Source: Brachycybe producta | Lineage: Eukaryota; Arthropoda; Diplopoda; Playtdesmida; Andrognathidae | Length of the DNA stretch: 64,000 nt | Assembly: GCA_036925085.1 (NCBI GenBank) | Contig: JAUPFP010000043.1 | Location: 1,678,987 to 1,742,986, forward strand | Reading direction: 5' to 3' | Part shown: in pieces, positions 39,116 to 53,659 of the stretch | How the letters are laid out: every line of letters begins with the position of its first letter | Numbering within the stretch: position 1 is the first letter of the stretch | Made by a program: the position numbers and the translations under genes | Notes under the pieces: model-generated | Seen by the model: the letters and a program-made list of their open reading frames with translations, nothing else | Database searches by the model: none | Told to the model about the DNA's origin: nothing

Positions 39116-42100
39116 ATGGAAATTTTGGATTTGATGCATTCCCAGAAAAGTCTGGAATGCAGTGATGTGTTCATTTCCAGTGTGGAATGCACGCTTCAAA
39201 ATTTACACCGGTTCAATTTGGTCGTCATTGAAGTGTCTATTCTTGCTCATGGATCTGTAACTTTTAGAAAATTCATTGCAAGTGAACCAGACGAGCGGGA
39301 ATGGAAATGTTGGATTTGATGCATTTCCAGAAAAGTCTGAAATGCAGAGATGTTTTCATTTCCAGTGTGCAAAGCACGCTTCAAAAGTTACACCAGTTCA
39401 AAGAGGGCGTCATTGAAGTGTCTATGCTTGCTCATGAACCTGTAAATTTGAAAATTCATTGCAAGTGAACCAGACGAGCGGGAATGGAAATGTTGGATTT
39501 GATGCATTCCCAGAAAAGTCTGGAATGCAGTGATGTCTTCATTTCCAGTGTGCAATGCACGCTTCAATATTTACACCAGTTCAATTTGGTCGTCATGGAA
39601 GTGTCTAAGCCTGCTCATGGATCTGTAACTTTTAGAAAATTCATTGCAAGTGAACCAGACGAGCGGGAATGGAAATGTTGGATTTGATGCATTTCCAGAA
39701 AAGTCTGAAATGCAGAGATGTTTTCATTTCTAGTGTGCAAAGCACGCTTCAAAATTTACACCGGTTCAATTTGGTCGTCATTGAAGTGTCTATTCTTGCT
39801 CATGGATCTGTAACTTTTAGAAAATTCATTGCAAGTGAACCAGACGAGCGGGAATGGAAATGTTGGATTTGATGCATTTCCAGAAAAGTCTGAAATGCAG
39901 AGATGTTTTCATTTCCAGTGTGCAAAGCACGCTTCAAAAGTTACACCAGTTCAAAGAGGGCGTCATTGAAGTGTCTATGCTTGTTCATGAACCTGTAAAT
40001 TTGAAAATTCATTGCAAGTGAACCAGACGAGCGGGAATGGAAATGTTGGATTTGATGCATTCCCAGAAAAGTCTGGAATGCAGTGATGTCTTCATTTCCA
40101 GTGTGCAATGCACGCTTCAATATTTACACCAGTTCAATTTGGTCGTCATGGAAGTGTCTAAGCCTGCTCATGGATCTGTAACTTTTAGAAAATTCATTGC
40201 AAGTGAACCAGACGAGCGGGAATGGAAATGTTGGATTTGATGCATTTCCAGAAAAGTCTGAAATGCAGAGATGTTTTCATTTCTAGTGTGCAAAGCACGC
40301 TTCAAAATTTACACCGGTTCAATTTGGTCGTCATTGAAGTGTCTATTCTTGCTCATGGATCTGTAACTTTTAGAAAATTCATTGCAAGTGAACCAGACGA
40401 GCGGGAATGGAAATGTTGGATTTGATGCATTTCCAGAAAAGTCTGAAATGCAGAGATGTTTTCATTTCCAGTGTGCAAAGCACGCTTCAAAAGTCACACC
40501 AGTTCAATTTGGTCGTCATGGAAGTGTCTAAGCTTGCTCATGGATCTGTAACTTTTAGAAAATTCATTGCAAGTGAACCAGACGAGCGGAAATGGAAATT
40601 TTGGATTTGATGCATTCCCAGAAAAGTCTGGAATGTAGTGATGTCTTCATTTCCAGTGTGCAATGCACGCTTCTAAAGTTACACCAGTTCAATTTGGGCG
40701 TAATTGAAGTGTCTATGCTTGCTCATGGATCTATAACTTCGAAAAATCATAGCAAGTGAACCAGACGAGCGGGAATGGAAATTTTGGATTTTATGCATTC
40801 CCAGAAAAGTCTGGAATGCAGTGATGTCTTCATTTCCAGTGTGCAATGCACGCTTCTAAAGTTACACCAGTTCAATTTGGGCGTCATTGAAGTGTCTATG
40901 CTTGCTCATGGATCTATAACTTCGAAAAATCATAGCAAGTGAACCAGACGAGCGGGAATGGAAATGTTGGATTTGATGCATTCCCAGAAAAGTCTGAAAT
41001 GCAGAGATGTTTTCATTTCTAGTGTGCAAAGCACGCTTCAAAATTTACACCGGTTCAATTTGGTCGTCATTGAAGTGTCTATTCTTGCTCATGGATCTGT
41101 AACTTTTAGAAAATTCATTGCAAGTGAACCAGACGAGCGGGAATGGAAATGTTGGATTTGATGCATTTCCAGAAAAGTCTGAAATGCAGAGATGTTTTCA
41201 TTTCCAGTGTGCAAAGCACGCTTCAAAAGTTACACCAGTTCAAAGAGGGCGTCATTGAAGTGTCTATGCTTGCTCATGAACCTGTAAATTTGAAAATTCA
41301 TTGCAAGTGAACCAGACGAGCGGGAATGGAAATGTTGGATTTGATGCATTCCCAGAAAAGTCTGGAATGCAGTGATGTCTTCATTTCCAGTGTGCAATGC
41401 ACGCTTCAATATTTACACCAGTTCAATTTGGTCGTCATGGAAGTGTCTAAGCCTGCTCATGGATCTGTAACTTTTAGAAAATTCATTGCAAGTGAACCAG
41501 ACGAGCGGGAATGGAAATGTTGGATTTGATGCATTTCCAGAAAAGTCTGAAATGCAGAGATGTTTTCATTTCTAGTGTGCAAAGCACGCTTCAAAATTTA
41601 CACCGGTTCAATTTGGTCGTCATTGAAGTGTCTATTCTTGCTCATGGATCTGTAACTTTTAGAAAATTCATTGCAAGTGAACCAGACGAGCGGGAATGGA
41701 AATGTTGGATTTGATGCATTTCCAGAAAAGTCTGAAATGCAGAGATGTTTTCATTTCCAGTGTGCAAAGCACGCTTCAAAAGTTACACCAGTTCAAAGAG
41801 GGCGTCATTGAAGTGTCTATGCTTGCTCATGAACCTGTAAATTTGAAAATTCATTGCAAGTGAACCAGACGAGCGGGAATGGAAATGTTGGATTTGATGC
41901 ATTCCCAGAAAAGTCTGGAATGCAGTGATGTCTTCATTTCCAGTGTGCAATGCACGCTTCAATATTTACACCAGTTCAATTTGGTCGTCATGGAAGTGTC
42001 TAAGCCTGCTCATGGATCTGTAACTTTTAGAAAATTCATTGCAAGTGAACCAGACGAGCGGGAATGGAAATGTTGGATTTGATGCATTCCCAGAAAAGTC

Positions 42101-45100
42101 TGGAATGCAGTGATGTCTTCATTTCCAGTGTGCAATGCACGCTTCAATATTTACACCAGTTCAATTTGGTCGTCATGGAAGTGTCTAAGCCTGCTCATGG
42201 ATCTGTAACTTTTAGAAAATTCATTGCAAGTGAACCAGACGAGCGGGAATGGAAATGTTGGATTTGATGCATTTCCAGAAAAGTCTGAAATGCAGAGATG
42301 TTTTCATTTCCAGTGTGCAAAGCACGCTTCAAAAGTCACACCAGTTCAATTTGGTCGTCATGGAAGTGTCTAAGCTTGCTCATGGATCTGTAACTTTTAG
42401 AAAATTCATTGCAAGTGAACCAGACGAGCGGAAATGGAAATTTTGGATTTGATGCATTCCCAGAAAAGTCTGGAATGTAGTGATGTCTTCATTTCCAGTG
42501 TGCAATGCACGCTTCTAAAGTTACACCAGTTCAAAGAGGGCGTCATTGAAGTGTCTATGCTTGCTCATGAACCTGTAAATTTGAAAATTCATTGCAAGTG
42601 AACCAGACGAGCGGGAATGGAAATGTTGGATTTGATGCATTCCCAGAAAAGTCTGGAATGCAGTGATGTCTTCATTTCCAGTGTGCAATGCACGCTTCAA
42701 TATTTACACCAGTTCAATTTGGTCGTCATGTAAGTGTCTAAGCCTGCTCATGGATCTGTAACTTTTAGAAAATTCATTGCAAGTGAACCAGACGAGCGGG
42801 AATGGAAATGTTGGATTTGATGCATTCCCAGAAAAGTCTGAAATGCAGAGATGTTTTCATTTCTAGTGTGCAAAGCACGCTTCAAAATTTACACCGGTTC
42901 AATTTGGTCGTCATTGAAGTGTCTATTCTTGCTCATGGATCTGTAACTTTTAGAAAATTCATTGCAAGTGAACCAGACGAGCGGGAATGGAAATGTTGGA
43001 TTTGATGCATTTCCAGAAAAGTCTGAAATGCAGAGATGTTTTCATTTCCAGTGTGCAAAGCACGCTTCAAAAGTTACACCAGTTCAAAGAGGGCGTCATT
43101 GAAGTGTCTATGCTTGCTCATGAACCTGTAAATTTGAAAATTCATTGCAAGTGAACCAGACGAGCGGGAATGGAAATGTTGGATTTGATGCATTCCCAGA
43201 AAAGTCTGGAATGCAGTGATGTCTTCATTTCCAGTGTGCAATGCACGCTTCAATATTTACACCAGTTCAATTTGGTCGTCATGGAAGTGTCTAAGCCTGC
43301 TCATGGATCTGTAACTTTTAGAAAATTCATTGCAAGTGAACCAGACGAGCGGGAATGGAAATGTTGGATTTGATGCATTTCCAGAAAAGTCTGAAATGCA
43401 GAGATGTTTTCATTTCTAGTGTGCAAAGCACGCTTCAAAATTTACACCGGTTCAATTTGGTCGTCATTGAAGTGTCTATTCTTGCTCATGGATCTGTAAC
43501 TTTTAGAAAATTCATTGCAAGTGAACCAGACGAGCGGGAATGGAAATGTTGGATTTGATGCATTTCCAGAAAAGTCTGAAATGCAGAGATGTTTTCATTT
43601 CCAGTGTGCAAAGCACGCTTCAAAAGTTACACCAGTTCAAAGAGGGCGTCATTGAAGTGTCTATGCTTGCTCATGAACCTGTAAATTTGAAAATTCATTG
43701 CAAGTGAACCAGACGAGCGGGAATGGAAATGTTGGATTTGATGCATTCCCAGAAAAGTCTGGAATGCAGTGATGTCTTCATTTCCAGTGTGCAATGCACG
43801 CTTCAATATTTACACCAGTTCAATTTGGTCGTCATGGAAGTGTCTAAGCCTGCTCATGGATCTGTAACTTTTAGAAAATTCATTGCAAGTGAACCAGACG
43901 AGCGGGAATGGAAATGTTGGATTTGATGCATTTCCAGAAAAGTCTGAAATGCAGAGATGTTTTCATTTCTAGTGTGCAAAGCACGCTTCAAAATTTACAC
44001 CGGTTCAATTTGGTCGTCATTGAAGTGTCTATTCTTGCTCATGGATCTGTAACTTTTAGAAAATTCATTGCAAGTGAACCAGACGAGCGGGAATGGAAAT
44101 GTTGGATTTGATGCATTTCCAGAAAAGTCTGAAATGCAGAGATGTTTTCATTTCCAGTGTGCAAAGCACGCTTCAAAAGTCACACCAGTTCAATTTGGTC
44201 GTCATGGAAGTGTCTAAGCTTGCTCATGGATCTGTAACTTTTAGAAAATTCATTGCAAGTGAACCAGACGAGCGGAAATGGAAATTTTGGATTTGATGCA
44301 TTCCCAGAAAAGTCTGGAATGTAGTGATGTCTTCATTTCCAGTGTGCAATGCACGCTTCTAAAGTTACACCAGTTCAAAGAGGGCGTCATTGAAGTGTCT
44401 ATGCTTGCTCATGAACCTGTAAATTTGAAAATTCATTGCAAGTGAACCAGACGAGCGGGAATGGAAATGTTGGATTTGATGCATTCCCAGAAAAGTCTGG
44501 AATGCAGTGATGTCTTCATTTCCAGTGTGCAATGCACGCTTCAATATTTACACCAGTTCAATTTGGTCGTCATGTAAGTGTCTAAGCCTGCTCATGGATC
44601 TGTAACTTTTAGAAAATTCATTGCAAGTGAACCAGACGAGCGGGAATGGAAATGTTGGATTTGATGCATTTCCAGAAAAGTCTGAAATGCAGAGATGTTT
44701 TCATTTCTAGTGTGCAAAGCACGCTTCAAAATTTACACCGGTTCAATTTGGTCGTCATTGAAGTGTCTATTCTTGCTCATGGATCTGTAACTTTTAGAAA
44801 ATTCATTGCAAGTGAACCAGACGAGCGGGAATGGAAATGTTGGATTTGATGCATTTCCAGAAAAGTCTGAAATGCAGAGATGTTTTCATTTCCAGTGTGC
44901 AAAGCACGCTTCAAAAGTTACACCAGTTCAAAGAGGGCGTCATTGAAGTGTCTATGCTTGCTCATGAACCTGTAAATTTGAAAATTCATTGCAAGTGAAC
45001 CAGACGAGCGGGAATGGAAATGTTGGATTTGATGCATTCCCAGAAAAGTCTGGAATGCAGTGATGTCTTCATTTCCAGTGTGCAATGCACGCTTCAATAT

Positions 45101-48100
45101 TTACACCAGTTCAATTTGGTCGTCATGGAAGTGTCTAAGCCTGCTCATGGATCTGTAACTTTTAGAAAATTCATTGCAAGTGAACCAGACGAGCGGGAAT
45201 GGAAATGTTGGATTTGATGCATTTCCAGAAAAGTCTGAAATGCAGAGATGTTTTCATTTCTAGTGTGCAAAGCACGCTTCAAAATTTACACCGGTTCAAT
45301 TTGGTCGTCATTGAAGTGTCTATTCTTGCTCATGGATCTGTAACTTTTAGAAAATTCATTGCAAGTGAACCAGACGAGCGGGAATGGAAATGTTGGATTT
45401 GATGCATTTCCAGAAAAGTCTGAAATGCAGAGATGTTTTCATTTCCAGTGTGCAAAGCACGCTTCAAAAGTCACACCAGTTCAATTTGGTCGTCATGGAA
45501 GTGTCTAAGCTTGCTCATGGATCTGTAACTTTTAGAAAATTCATTGCAAGTGAACCAGACGAGCGGAAATGGAAATTTTGGATTTGATGCATTCCCAGAA
45601 AAGTCTGGAATGTAGTGATGTCTTCATTTCCAGTGTGCAATGCACGCTTCTAAAGTTACACCAGTTCAATTTGGGCGTAATTGAAGTGTCTATGCTTGCT
45701 CATGGATCTATAACTTCGAAAAATCATAGCAAGTGAACCAGACGAGCGGGAATGGAAATTTTGGATTTTATGCATTCCCAGAAAAGTCTGGAATGCAGTG
45801 ATGTCTTCATTTCCAGTGTGCAATGCACGCTTCTAAAGTTACACCAGTTCAATTTGGGCGTCATTGAAGTGTCTATGCTTGCTCATGGATCTATAACTTC
45901 GAAAAATCATAGCAAGTGAACCAGACGAGCGGGAATGGAAATGTTGGATTTGATGCATTCCCAGAAAAGTCTGGAATGCAGAGATGTTTTCATTTCCAGT
46001 GTGCAAGCAGGCTTCAAAAGTTACACCAGTTCAATTTGGGCGTAATTGAAGTGTCTATGCTTGCTCATGGATCTGTAAATATGAAAATTCATAGCAAGTG
46101 AACCAGAAGAGCGGGAATGGAAATTTTGGATTTTATGCATTCCCAGTAAAGTCTGAAATGCAGTGATGTCTTCATTTCCAGTGTGCAATGCACGCTTCAA
46201 AAGTCACACCAGTTCAAAGTGGGCATCATTGAAGTGCCTGTGCTTGCTCATGGATCTGTAACTTTGAAAATTCATAGCAAGTGAACCAGAAGAGCCAGAA
46301 TGGAAATTTTGGATTTGATGCATTCCCAGTAAAGTCTGGAATGCAGTGATGTCTTCATTTCCAGTGTGCAATGCACGCTTCTAAAGTTACACCAGTTCAA
46401 TTTGGGCGTAATTGAAGTGTCTATGCTTGCTCATGGATCTGTAAATATGAAAATTCATAGCAAGTGAACCAGAAGAGCGGGAATGGAAATGTTGGATTTG
46501 ATGCATTCCCAGAAAAGTCTGGAATGCAGAGATGTTTTCATTTCCAGTGTGCAAGCAGGCTTCAAAAGTTACACCAGTTCAATTTGGGCGTAATTGAAGT
46601 GTCTATGCTTGCTCATGGATCTGTAAATATGAAAATTCATAGCAAGTGAACCAGAAGAGCGGGAATGGAAATTTTGGATTTTATGCATTCCCAGTAAAGT
46701 CTGAAATGCAGTGATGTCTTCATTTCCAGTGTGCAATGCACGCTTCAAAAGTCACACCAGTTCAAAGTGGGCGTAATTGAAGTGTCTATGCTTGCTCATG
46801 GATCTATAACTTCGAAAAATCATAGCAAGTGAACCAGACGAGCGGGAATGGAAATTTTGGATTTGATGCATTCCCAGAAAAGTCTGGAATGCAGTGATGT
46901 CTTCATTTCCAGTGTGCAATGCACGCTTCTAAAGTTACACCAGTTCAATTTGGGCGTCATTGAAGTGTCTATGCTTGCTCATGGATCTATAACTTCGAAA
47001 AATCATAGCAAGTGAACCAGACGAGCGGGAATGGAAATGTTGGATTTGATGCATTCCCAGAAAAGTCTGGAATGCAGAGATGTTTTCATTTCCAGTGTGC
47101 AAGCAGGCTTCAAAAGTTACACCAGTTCAATTTGGGCGTAATTGAAGTGTCTATGCTTGCTCATGGATCTGTAAATATGAAAATTCATAGCAAGTGAACC
47201 AGAAGAGCGGGAATGGAAATTTTGGATTTGATGCATTCCCAGTAAAGTCTGGAATGCAGTGATGTCTTCATTTCCAGTGTGCAATGCACGCTTCTAAAGT
47301 TACACCAGTTCAATTTGGGCGTAATTGAAGTGTCTATGCTTGCTCATGGATCTGTAAATATGAAAATTCATAGCAAGTGAACCAGAAGAGCGGGAATGGA
47401 AATGTTGGATTTGATGCATTCCCAGAAAAGTCTGGAATGCAGAGATGTTTTCATTTCCAGTGTGCAAGCAGGCTTCAAAAGTTACACCAGTTCAATTTGG
47501 TCGTCATGGAAGTGTCTAAGCCTGCTCATGGATCTGTAACTTTTAGAAAATTCATTGCAAGTGAACCAGACGAGCGGGAATGGAAATGTTGGATTTGATG
47601 CATTTCCAGAAAAGTCTGAAATGCAGAGATGTTTTCATTTCTAGTGTGCAAAGCACGCTTCAAAATTTACACCGGTTCAATTTGGTCGTCATTGAAGTGT
47701 CTATTCTTGCTCATGGATCTGTAACTTTTAGAAAATTCATTGCAAGTGAACCAGACGAGCGGGAATGGAAATGTTGGATTTGATGCATTTCCAGAAAAGT
47801 CTGAAATGCAGAGATGTTTTCATTTCCAGTGTGCAAAGCACGCTTCAAAAGTTACACCAGTTCAAAGAGGGCGTCATTGAAGTGTCTATGCTTGCTCATG
47901 AACCTGTAAATTTGAAAATTCATTGCAAGTGAACCAGACGAGCGGGAATGGAAATGTTGGATTTGATGCATTCCCAGAAAAGTCTGGAATGCAGTGATGT
48001 CTTCATTTCCAGTGTGCAATGCACGCTTCAATATTTACACCAGTTCAATTTGGTCGTCATGGAAGTGTCTAAGCCTGCTCATGGATCTGTAACTTTTAGA

Positions 48101-51100
48101 AAATTCATTGCAAGTGAACCAGACGAGCGGGAATGGAAATGTTGGATTTGATGCATTTCCAGAAAAGTCTGAAATGCAGAGATGTTTTCATTTCTAGTGT
48201 GCAAAGCACGCTTCAAAATTTACACCGGTTCAATTTGGTCGTCATTGAAGTGTCTATTCTTGCTCATGGATCTGTAACTTTTAGAAAATTCATTGCAAGT
48301 GAACCAGACGAGCGGGAATGGAAATGTTGGATTTGATGCATTTCCAGAAAAGTCTGAAATGCAGAGATGTTTTCATTTCCAGTGTGCAAAGCACGCTTCA
48401 AAAGTCACACCAGTTCAATTTGGTCGTCATGGAAGTGTCTAAGCTTGCTCATGGATCTGTAACTTTTAGAAAATTCATTGCAAGTGAACCAGACGAGCGG
48501 AAATGGAAATTTTGGATTTGATGCATTCCCAGAAAAGTCTGGAATGTAGTGATGTCTTCATTTCCAGTGTGCAATGCACGCTTCTAAAGTTACACCAGTT
48601 CAAAGAGGGCGTCATTGAAGTGTCTATGCTTGCTCATGAACCTGTAAATTTGAAAATTCATTGCAAGTGAACCAGACGAGCGGGAATGGAAATGTTGGAT
48701 TTGATGCATTCCCAGAAAAGTCTGGAATGCAGTGATGTCTTCATTTCCAGTGTGCAATGCACGCTTCAATATTTACACCAGTTCAATTTGGTCGTCATGT
48801 AAGTGTCTAAGCCTGCTCATGGATCTGTAACTTTTAGAAAATTCATTGCAAGTGAACCAGACGAGCGGGAATGGAAATGTTGGATTTGATGCATTCCCAG
48901 AAAAGTCTGAAATGCAGAGATGTTTTCATTTCTAGTGTGCAAAGCACGCTTCAAAATTTACACCGGTTCAATTTGGTCGTCATTGAAGTGTCTATTCTTG
49001 CTCATGGATCTGTAACTTTTAGAAAATTCATTGCAAGTGAACCAGACGAGCGGGAATGGAAATGTTGGATTTGATGCATTTCCAGAAAAGTCTGAAATGC
49101 AGAGATGTTTTCATTTCCAGTGTGCAAAGCACGCTTCAAAAGTTACACCAGTTCAAAGAGGGCGTCATTGAAGTGTCTATGCTTGCTCATGAACCTGTAA
49201 ATTTGAAAATTCATTGCAAGTGAACCAGACGAGCGGGAATGGAAATGTTGGATTTGATGCATTCCCAGAAAAGTCTGGAATGCAGTGATGTCTTCATTTC
49301 CAGTGTGCAATGCACGCTTCAATATTTACACCAGTTCAATTTGGTCGTCATGGAAGTGTCTAAGCCTGCTCATGGATCTGTAACTTTTAGAAAATTCATT
49401 GCAAGTGAACCAGACGAGCGGGAATGGAAATGTTGGATTTGATGCATTTCCAGAAAAGTCTGAAATGCAGAGATGTTTTCATTTCTAGTGTGCAAAGCAC
49501 GCTTCAAAATTTACACCGGTTCAATTTGGTCGTCATTGAAGTGTCTATTCTTGCTCATGGATCTGTAACTTTTAGAAAATTCATTGCAAGTGAACCAGAC
49601 GAGCGGGAATGGAAATGTTGGATTTGATGCATTTCCAGAAAAGTCTGAAATGCAGAGATGTTTTCATTTCCAGTGTGCAAAGCACGCTTCAAAAGTTACA
49701 CCAGTTCAAAGAGGGCGTCATTGAAGTGTCTATGCTTGCTCATGAACCTGTAAATTTGAAAATTCATTGCAAGTGAACCAGACGAGCGGGAATGGAAATG
49801 TTGGATTTGATGCATTCCCAGAAAAGTCTGGAATGCAGTGATGTCTTCATTTCCAGTGTGCAATGCACGCTTCAATATTTACACCAGTTCAATTTGGTCG
49901 TCATGGAAGTGTCTAAGCCTGCTCATGGATCTGTAACTTTTAGAAAATTCATTGCAAGTGAACCAGACGAGCGGGAATGGAAATGTTGGATTTGATGCAT
50001 TTCCAGAAAAGTCTGAAATGCAGAGATGTTTTCATTTCTAGTGTGCAAAGCACGCTTCAAAATTTACACCGGTTCAATTTGGTCGTCATTGAAGTGTCTA
50101 TTCTTGCTCATGGATCTGTAACTTTTAGAAAATTCATTGCAAGTGAACCAGACGAGCGGGAATGGAAATGTTGGATTTGATGCATTTCCAGAAAAGTCTG
50201 AAATGCAGAGATGTTTTCATTTCCAGTGTGCAAAGCACGCTTCAAAAGTCACACCAGTTCAATTTGGTCGTCATGGAAGTGTCTAAGCTTGCTCATGGAT
50301 CTGTAACTTTTAGAAAATTCATTGCAAGTGAACCAGACGAGCGGAAATGGAAATTTTGGATTTGATGCATTCCCAGAAAAGTCTGGAATGTAGTGATGTC
50401 TTCATTTCCAGTGTGCAATGCACGCTTCTAAAGTTACACCAGTTCAAAGAGGGCGTCATTGAAGTGTCTATGCTTGCTCATGAACCTGTAAATTTGAAAA
50501 TTCATTGCAAGTGAACCAGACGAGCGGGAATGGAAATGTTGGATTTGATGCATTCCCAGAAAAGTCTGGAATGCAGTGATGTCTTCATTTCCAGTGTGCA
50601 ATGCACGCTTCAATATTTACACCAGTTCAATTTGGTCGTCATGTAAGTGTCTAAGCCTGCTCATGGATCTGTAACTTTTAGAAAATTCATTGCAAGTGAA
50701 CCAGACGAGCGGGAATGGAAATGTTGGATTTGATGCATTTCCAGAAAAGTCTGAAATGCAGAGATGTTTTCATTTCTAGTGTGCAAAGCACGCTTCAAAA
50801 TTTACACCGGTTCAATTTGGTCGTCATTGAAGTGTCTATTCTTGCTCATGGATCTGTAACTTTTAGAAAATTCATTGCAAGTGAACCAGACGAGCGGGAA
50901 TGGAAATGTTGGATTTGATGCATTTCCAGAAAAGTCTGAAATGCAGAGATGTTTTCATTTCCAGTGTGCAAAGCACGCTTCAAAAGTTACACCAGTTCAA
51001 AGAGGGCGTCATTGAAGTGTCTATGCTTGCTCATGAACCTGTAAATTTGAAAATTCATTGCAAGTGAACCAGACGAGCGGGAATGGAAATGTTGGATTTG

Positions 51101-52000
51101 ATGCATTCCCAGAAAAGTCTGGAATGCAGTGATGTCTTCATTTCCAGTGTGCAATGCACGCTTCAATATTTACACCAGTTCAATTTGGTCGTCATGGAAG
51201 TGTCTAAGCCTGCTCATGGATCTGTAACTTTTAGAAAATTCATTGCAAGTGAACCAGACGAGCGGGAATGGAAATGTTGGATTTGATGCATTTCCAGAAA
51301 AGTCTGAAATGCAGAGATGTTTTCATTTCTAGTGTGCAAAGCACGCTTCAAAATTTACACCGGTTCAATTTGGTCGTCATTGAAGTGTCTATTCTTGCTC
51401 ATGGATCTGTAACTTTTAGAAAATTCATTGCAAGTGAACCAGACGAGCGGGAATGGAAATGTTGGATTTGATGCATTTCCAGAAAAGTCTGAAATGCAGA
51501 GATGTTTTCATTTCCAGTGTGCAAAGCACGCTTCAAAAGTCACACCAGTTCAATTTGGTCGTCATGGAAGTGTCTAAGCTTGCTCATGGATCTGTAACTT
51601 TTAGAAAATTCATTGCAAGTGAACCAGACGAGCGGAAATGGAAATTTTGGATTTGATGCATTCCCAGAAAAGTCTGGAATGTAGTGATGTCTTCATTTCC
51701 AGTGTGCAATGCACGCTTCTAAAGTTACACCAGTTCAATTTGGGCGTAATTGAAGTGTCTATGCTTGCTCATGGATCTATAACTTCGAAAAATCATAGCA
51801 AGTGAACCAGACGAGCGGGAATGGAAATTTTGGATTTTATGCATTCCCAGAAAAGTCTGGAATGCAGTGATGTCTTCATTTCCAGTGTGCAATGCACGCT
51901 TCTAAAGTTACACCAGTTCAATTTGGGCGTCATTGAAGTGTCTATGCTTGCTCATGGATCTATAACTTCGAAAAATCATAGCAAGTGAACCAGACGAGCG
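39116..52000 (+). repeat. Higher-order repeat zone, 553-bp trimer and 1,844-bp decamer
   Basis: Three-monomer steps of 553 bp (39,484 to 40,037; 39,669 to 40,222) are nested in ten-monomer steps of 1,844 bp (40,958, 42,802, 44,646; 41,326, 43,170, 45,014; 47,948, 49,792). The zone is marked by AAGCCTGCTCATGG in place of the HindIII spelling, by ATTTACACCGGTTC, and by single-copy-per-unit markers such as CATGTAAGTG at about 42,728, 44,572, 48,797 and 50,641. Confidence 0.85.
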
Positions 52001-53650
52001 GGAATGGAAATGTTGGATTTGATGCATTCCCAGAAAAGTCTGGAATGCAGAGATGTTTTCATTTCCAGTGTGCAAGCAGGCTTCAAAAGTTACACCAGTT
52101 CAATTTGGGCGTAATTGAAGTGTCTATGCTTGCTCATGGATCTGTAAATATGAAAATTCATAGCAAGTGAACCAGAAGAGCGGGAATGGAAATTTTGGAT
52201 TTTATGCATTCCCAGTAAAGTCTGAAATGCAGTGATGTCTTCATTTCCAGTGTGCAATGCACGCTTCAAAAGTCACACCAGTTCAAAGTGGGCATCATTG
52301 AAGTGCCTGTGCTTGCTCATGGATCTGTAACTTTGAAAATTCATAGCAAGTGAACCAGAAGAGCCAGAATGGAAATTTTGGATTTGATGCATTCCCAGTA
52401 AAGTCTGGAATGCAGTGATGTCTTCATTTCCAGTGTGCAATGCACGCTTCTAAAGTTACACCAGTTCAATTTGGGCGTAATTGAAGTGTCTATGCTTGCT
52501 CATGGATCTGTAAATATGAAAATTCATAGCAAGTGAACCAGAAGAGCGGGAATGGAAATGTTGGATTTGATGCATTCCCAGAAAAGTCTGGAATGCAGAG
52601 ATGTTTTCATTTCCAGTGTGCAAGCAGGCTTCAAAAGTTACACCAGTTCAATTTGGGCGTAATTGAAGTGTCTATGCTTGCTCATGGATCTGTAAATATG
52701 AAAATTCATAGCAAGTGAACCAGAAGAGCGGGAATGGAAATTTTGGATTTTATGCATTCCCAGTAAAGTCTGAAATGCAGTGATGTCTTCATTTCCAGTG
52801 TGCAATGCACGCTTCAAAAGTCACACCAGTTCAAAGTGGGCGTAATTGAAGTGTCTATGCTTGCTCATGGATCTATAACTTCGAAAAATCATAGCAAGTG
52901 AACCAGACGAGCGGGAATGGAAATTTTGGATTTGATGCATTCCCAGAAAAGTCTGGAATGCAGTGATGTCTTCATTTCCAGTGTGCAATGCACGCTTCTA
53001 AAGTTACACCAGTTCAATTTGGGCGTCATTGAAGTGTCTATGCTTGCTCATGGATCTATAACTTCGAAAAATCATAGCAAGTGAACCAGACGAGCGGGAA
53101 TGGAAATGTTGGATTTGATGCATTCCCAGAAAAGTCTGGAATGCAGAGATGTTTTCATTTCCAGTGTGCAAGCAGGCTTCAAAAGTTACACCAGTTCAAT
53201 TTGGGCGTAATTGAAGTGTCTATGCTTGCTCATGGATCTGTAAATATGAAAATTCATAGCAAGTGAACCAGAAGAGCGGGAATGGAAATTTTGGATTTGA
53301 TGCATTCCCAGTAAAGTCTGGAATGCAGTGATGTCTTCATTTCCAGTGTGCAATGCACGCTTCTAAAGTTACACCAGTTCAATTTGGGCGTAATTGAAGT
53401 GTCTATGCTTGCTCATGGATCTGTAAATATGAAAATTCATAGCAAGTGAACCAGAAGAGCGGGAATGGAAATGTTGGATTTGATGCATTCCCAGAAAAGT
53501 CTGGAATGCAGAGATGTTTTCATTTCCAGTGTGCAAGCAGGCTTCAAAAGTTACACCAGTTCAATTTGGGCGTAATTGAAGTGTCTATGCTTGCTCATGG
53601 ATCTGTAAATATGAAAATTCATAGCAAGTGAACCAGAAGAGCGGGAATGG
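42250..53650 (+). repeat. Tandem duplication, 6,069-bp offset, right copy cut by the array end
   Basis: Landmarks at 42,249, 42,802, 43,170, 45,916, 46,464, 47,012 and 47,377 recur at exactly +6,069 (33 monomers). No length difference was noticed along more than 5 kb, so this may be one of the youngest events in the array. The right copy runs to the satellite end at 53,676. Confidence 0.85.
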
Positions 53651-53659
53651 AAATTTTGG

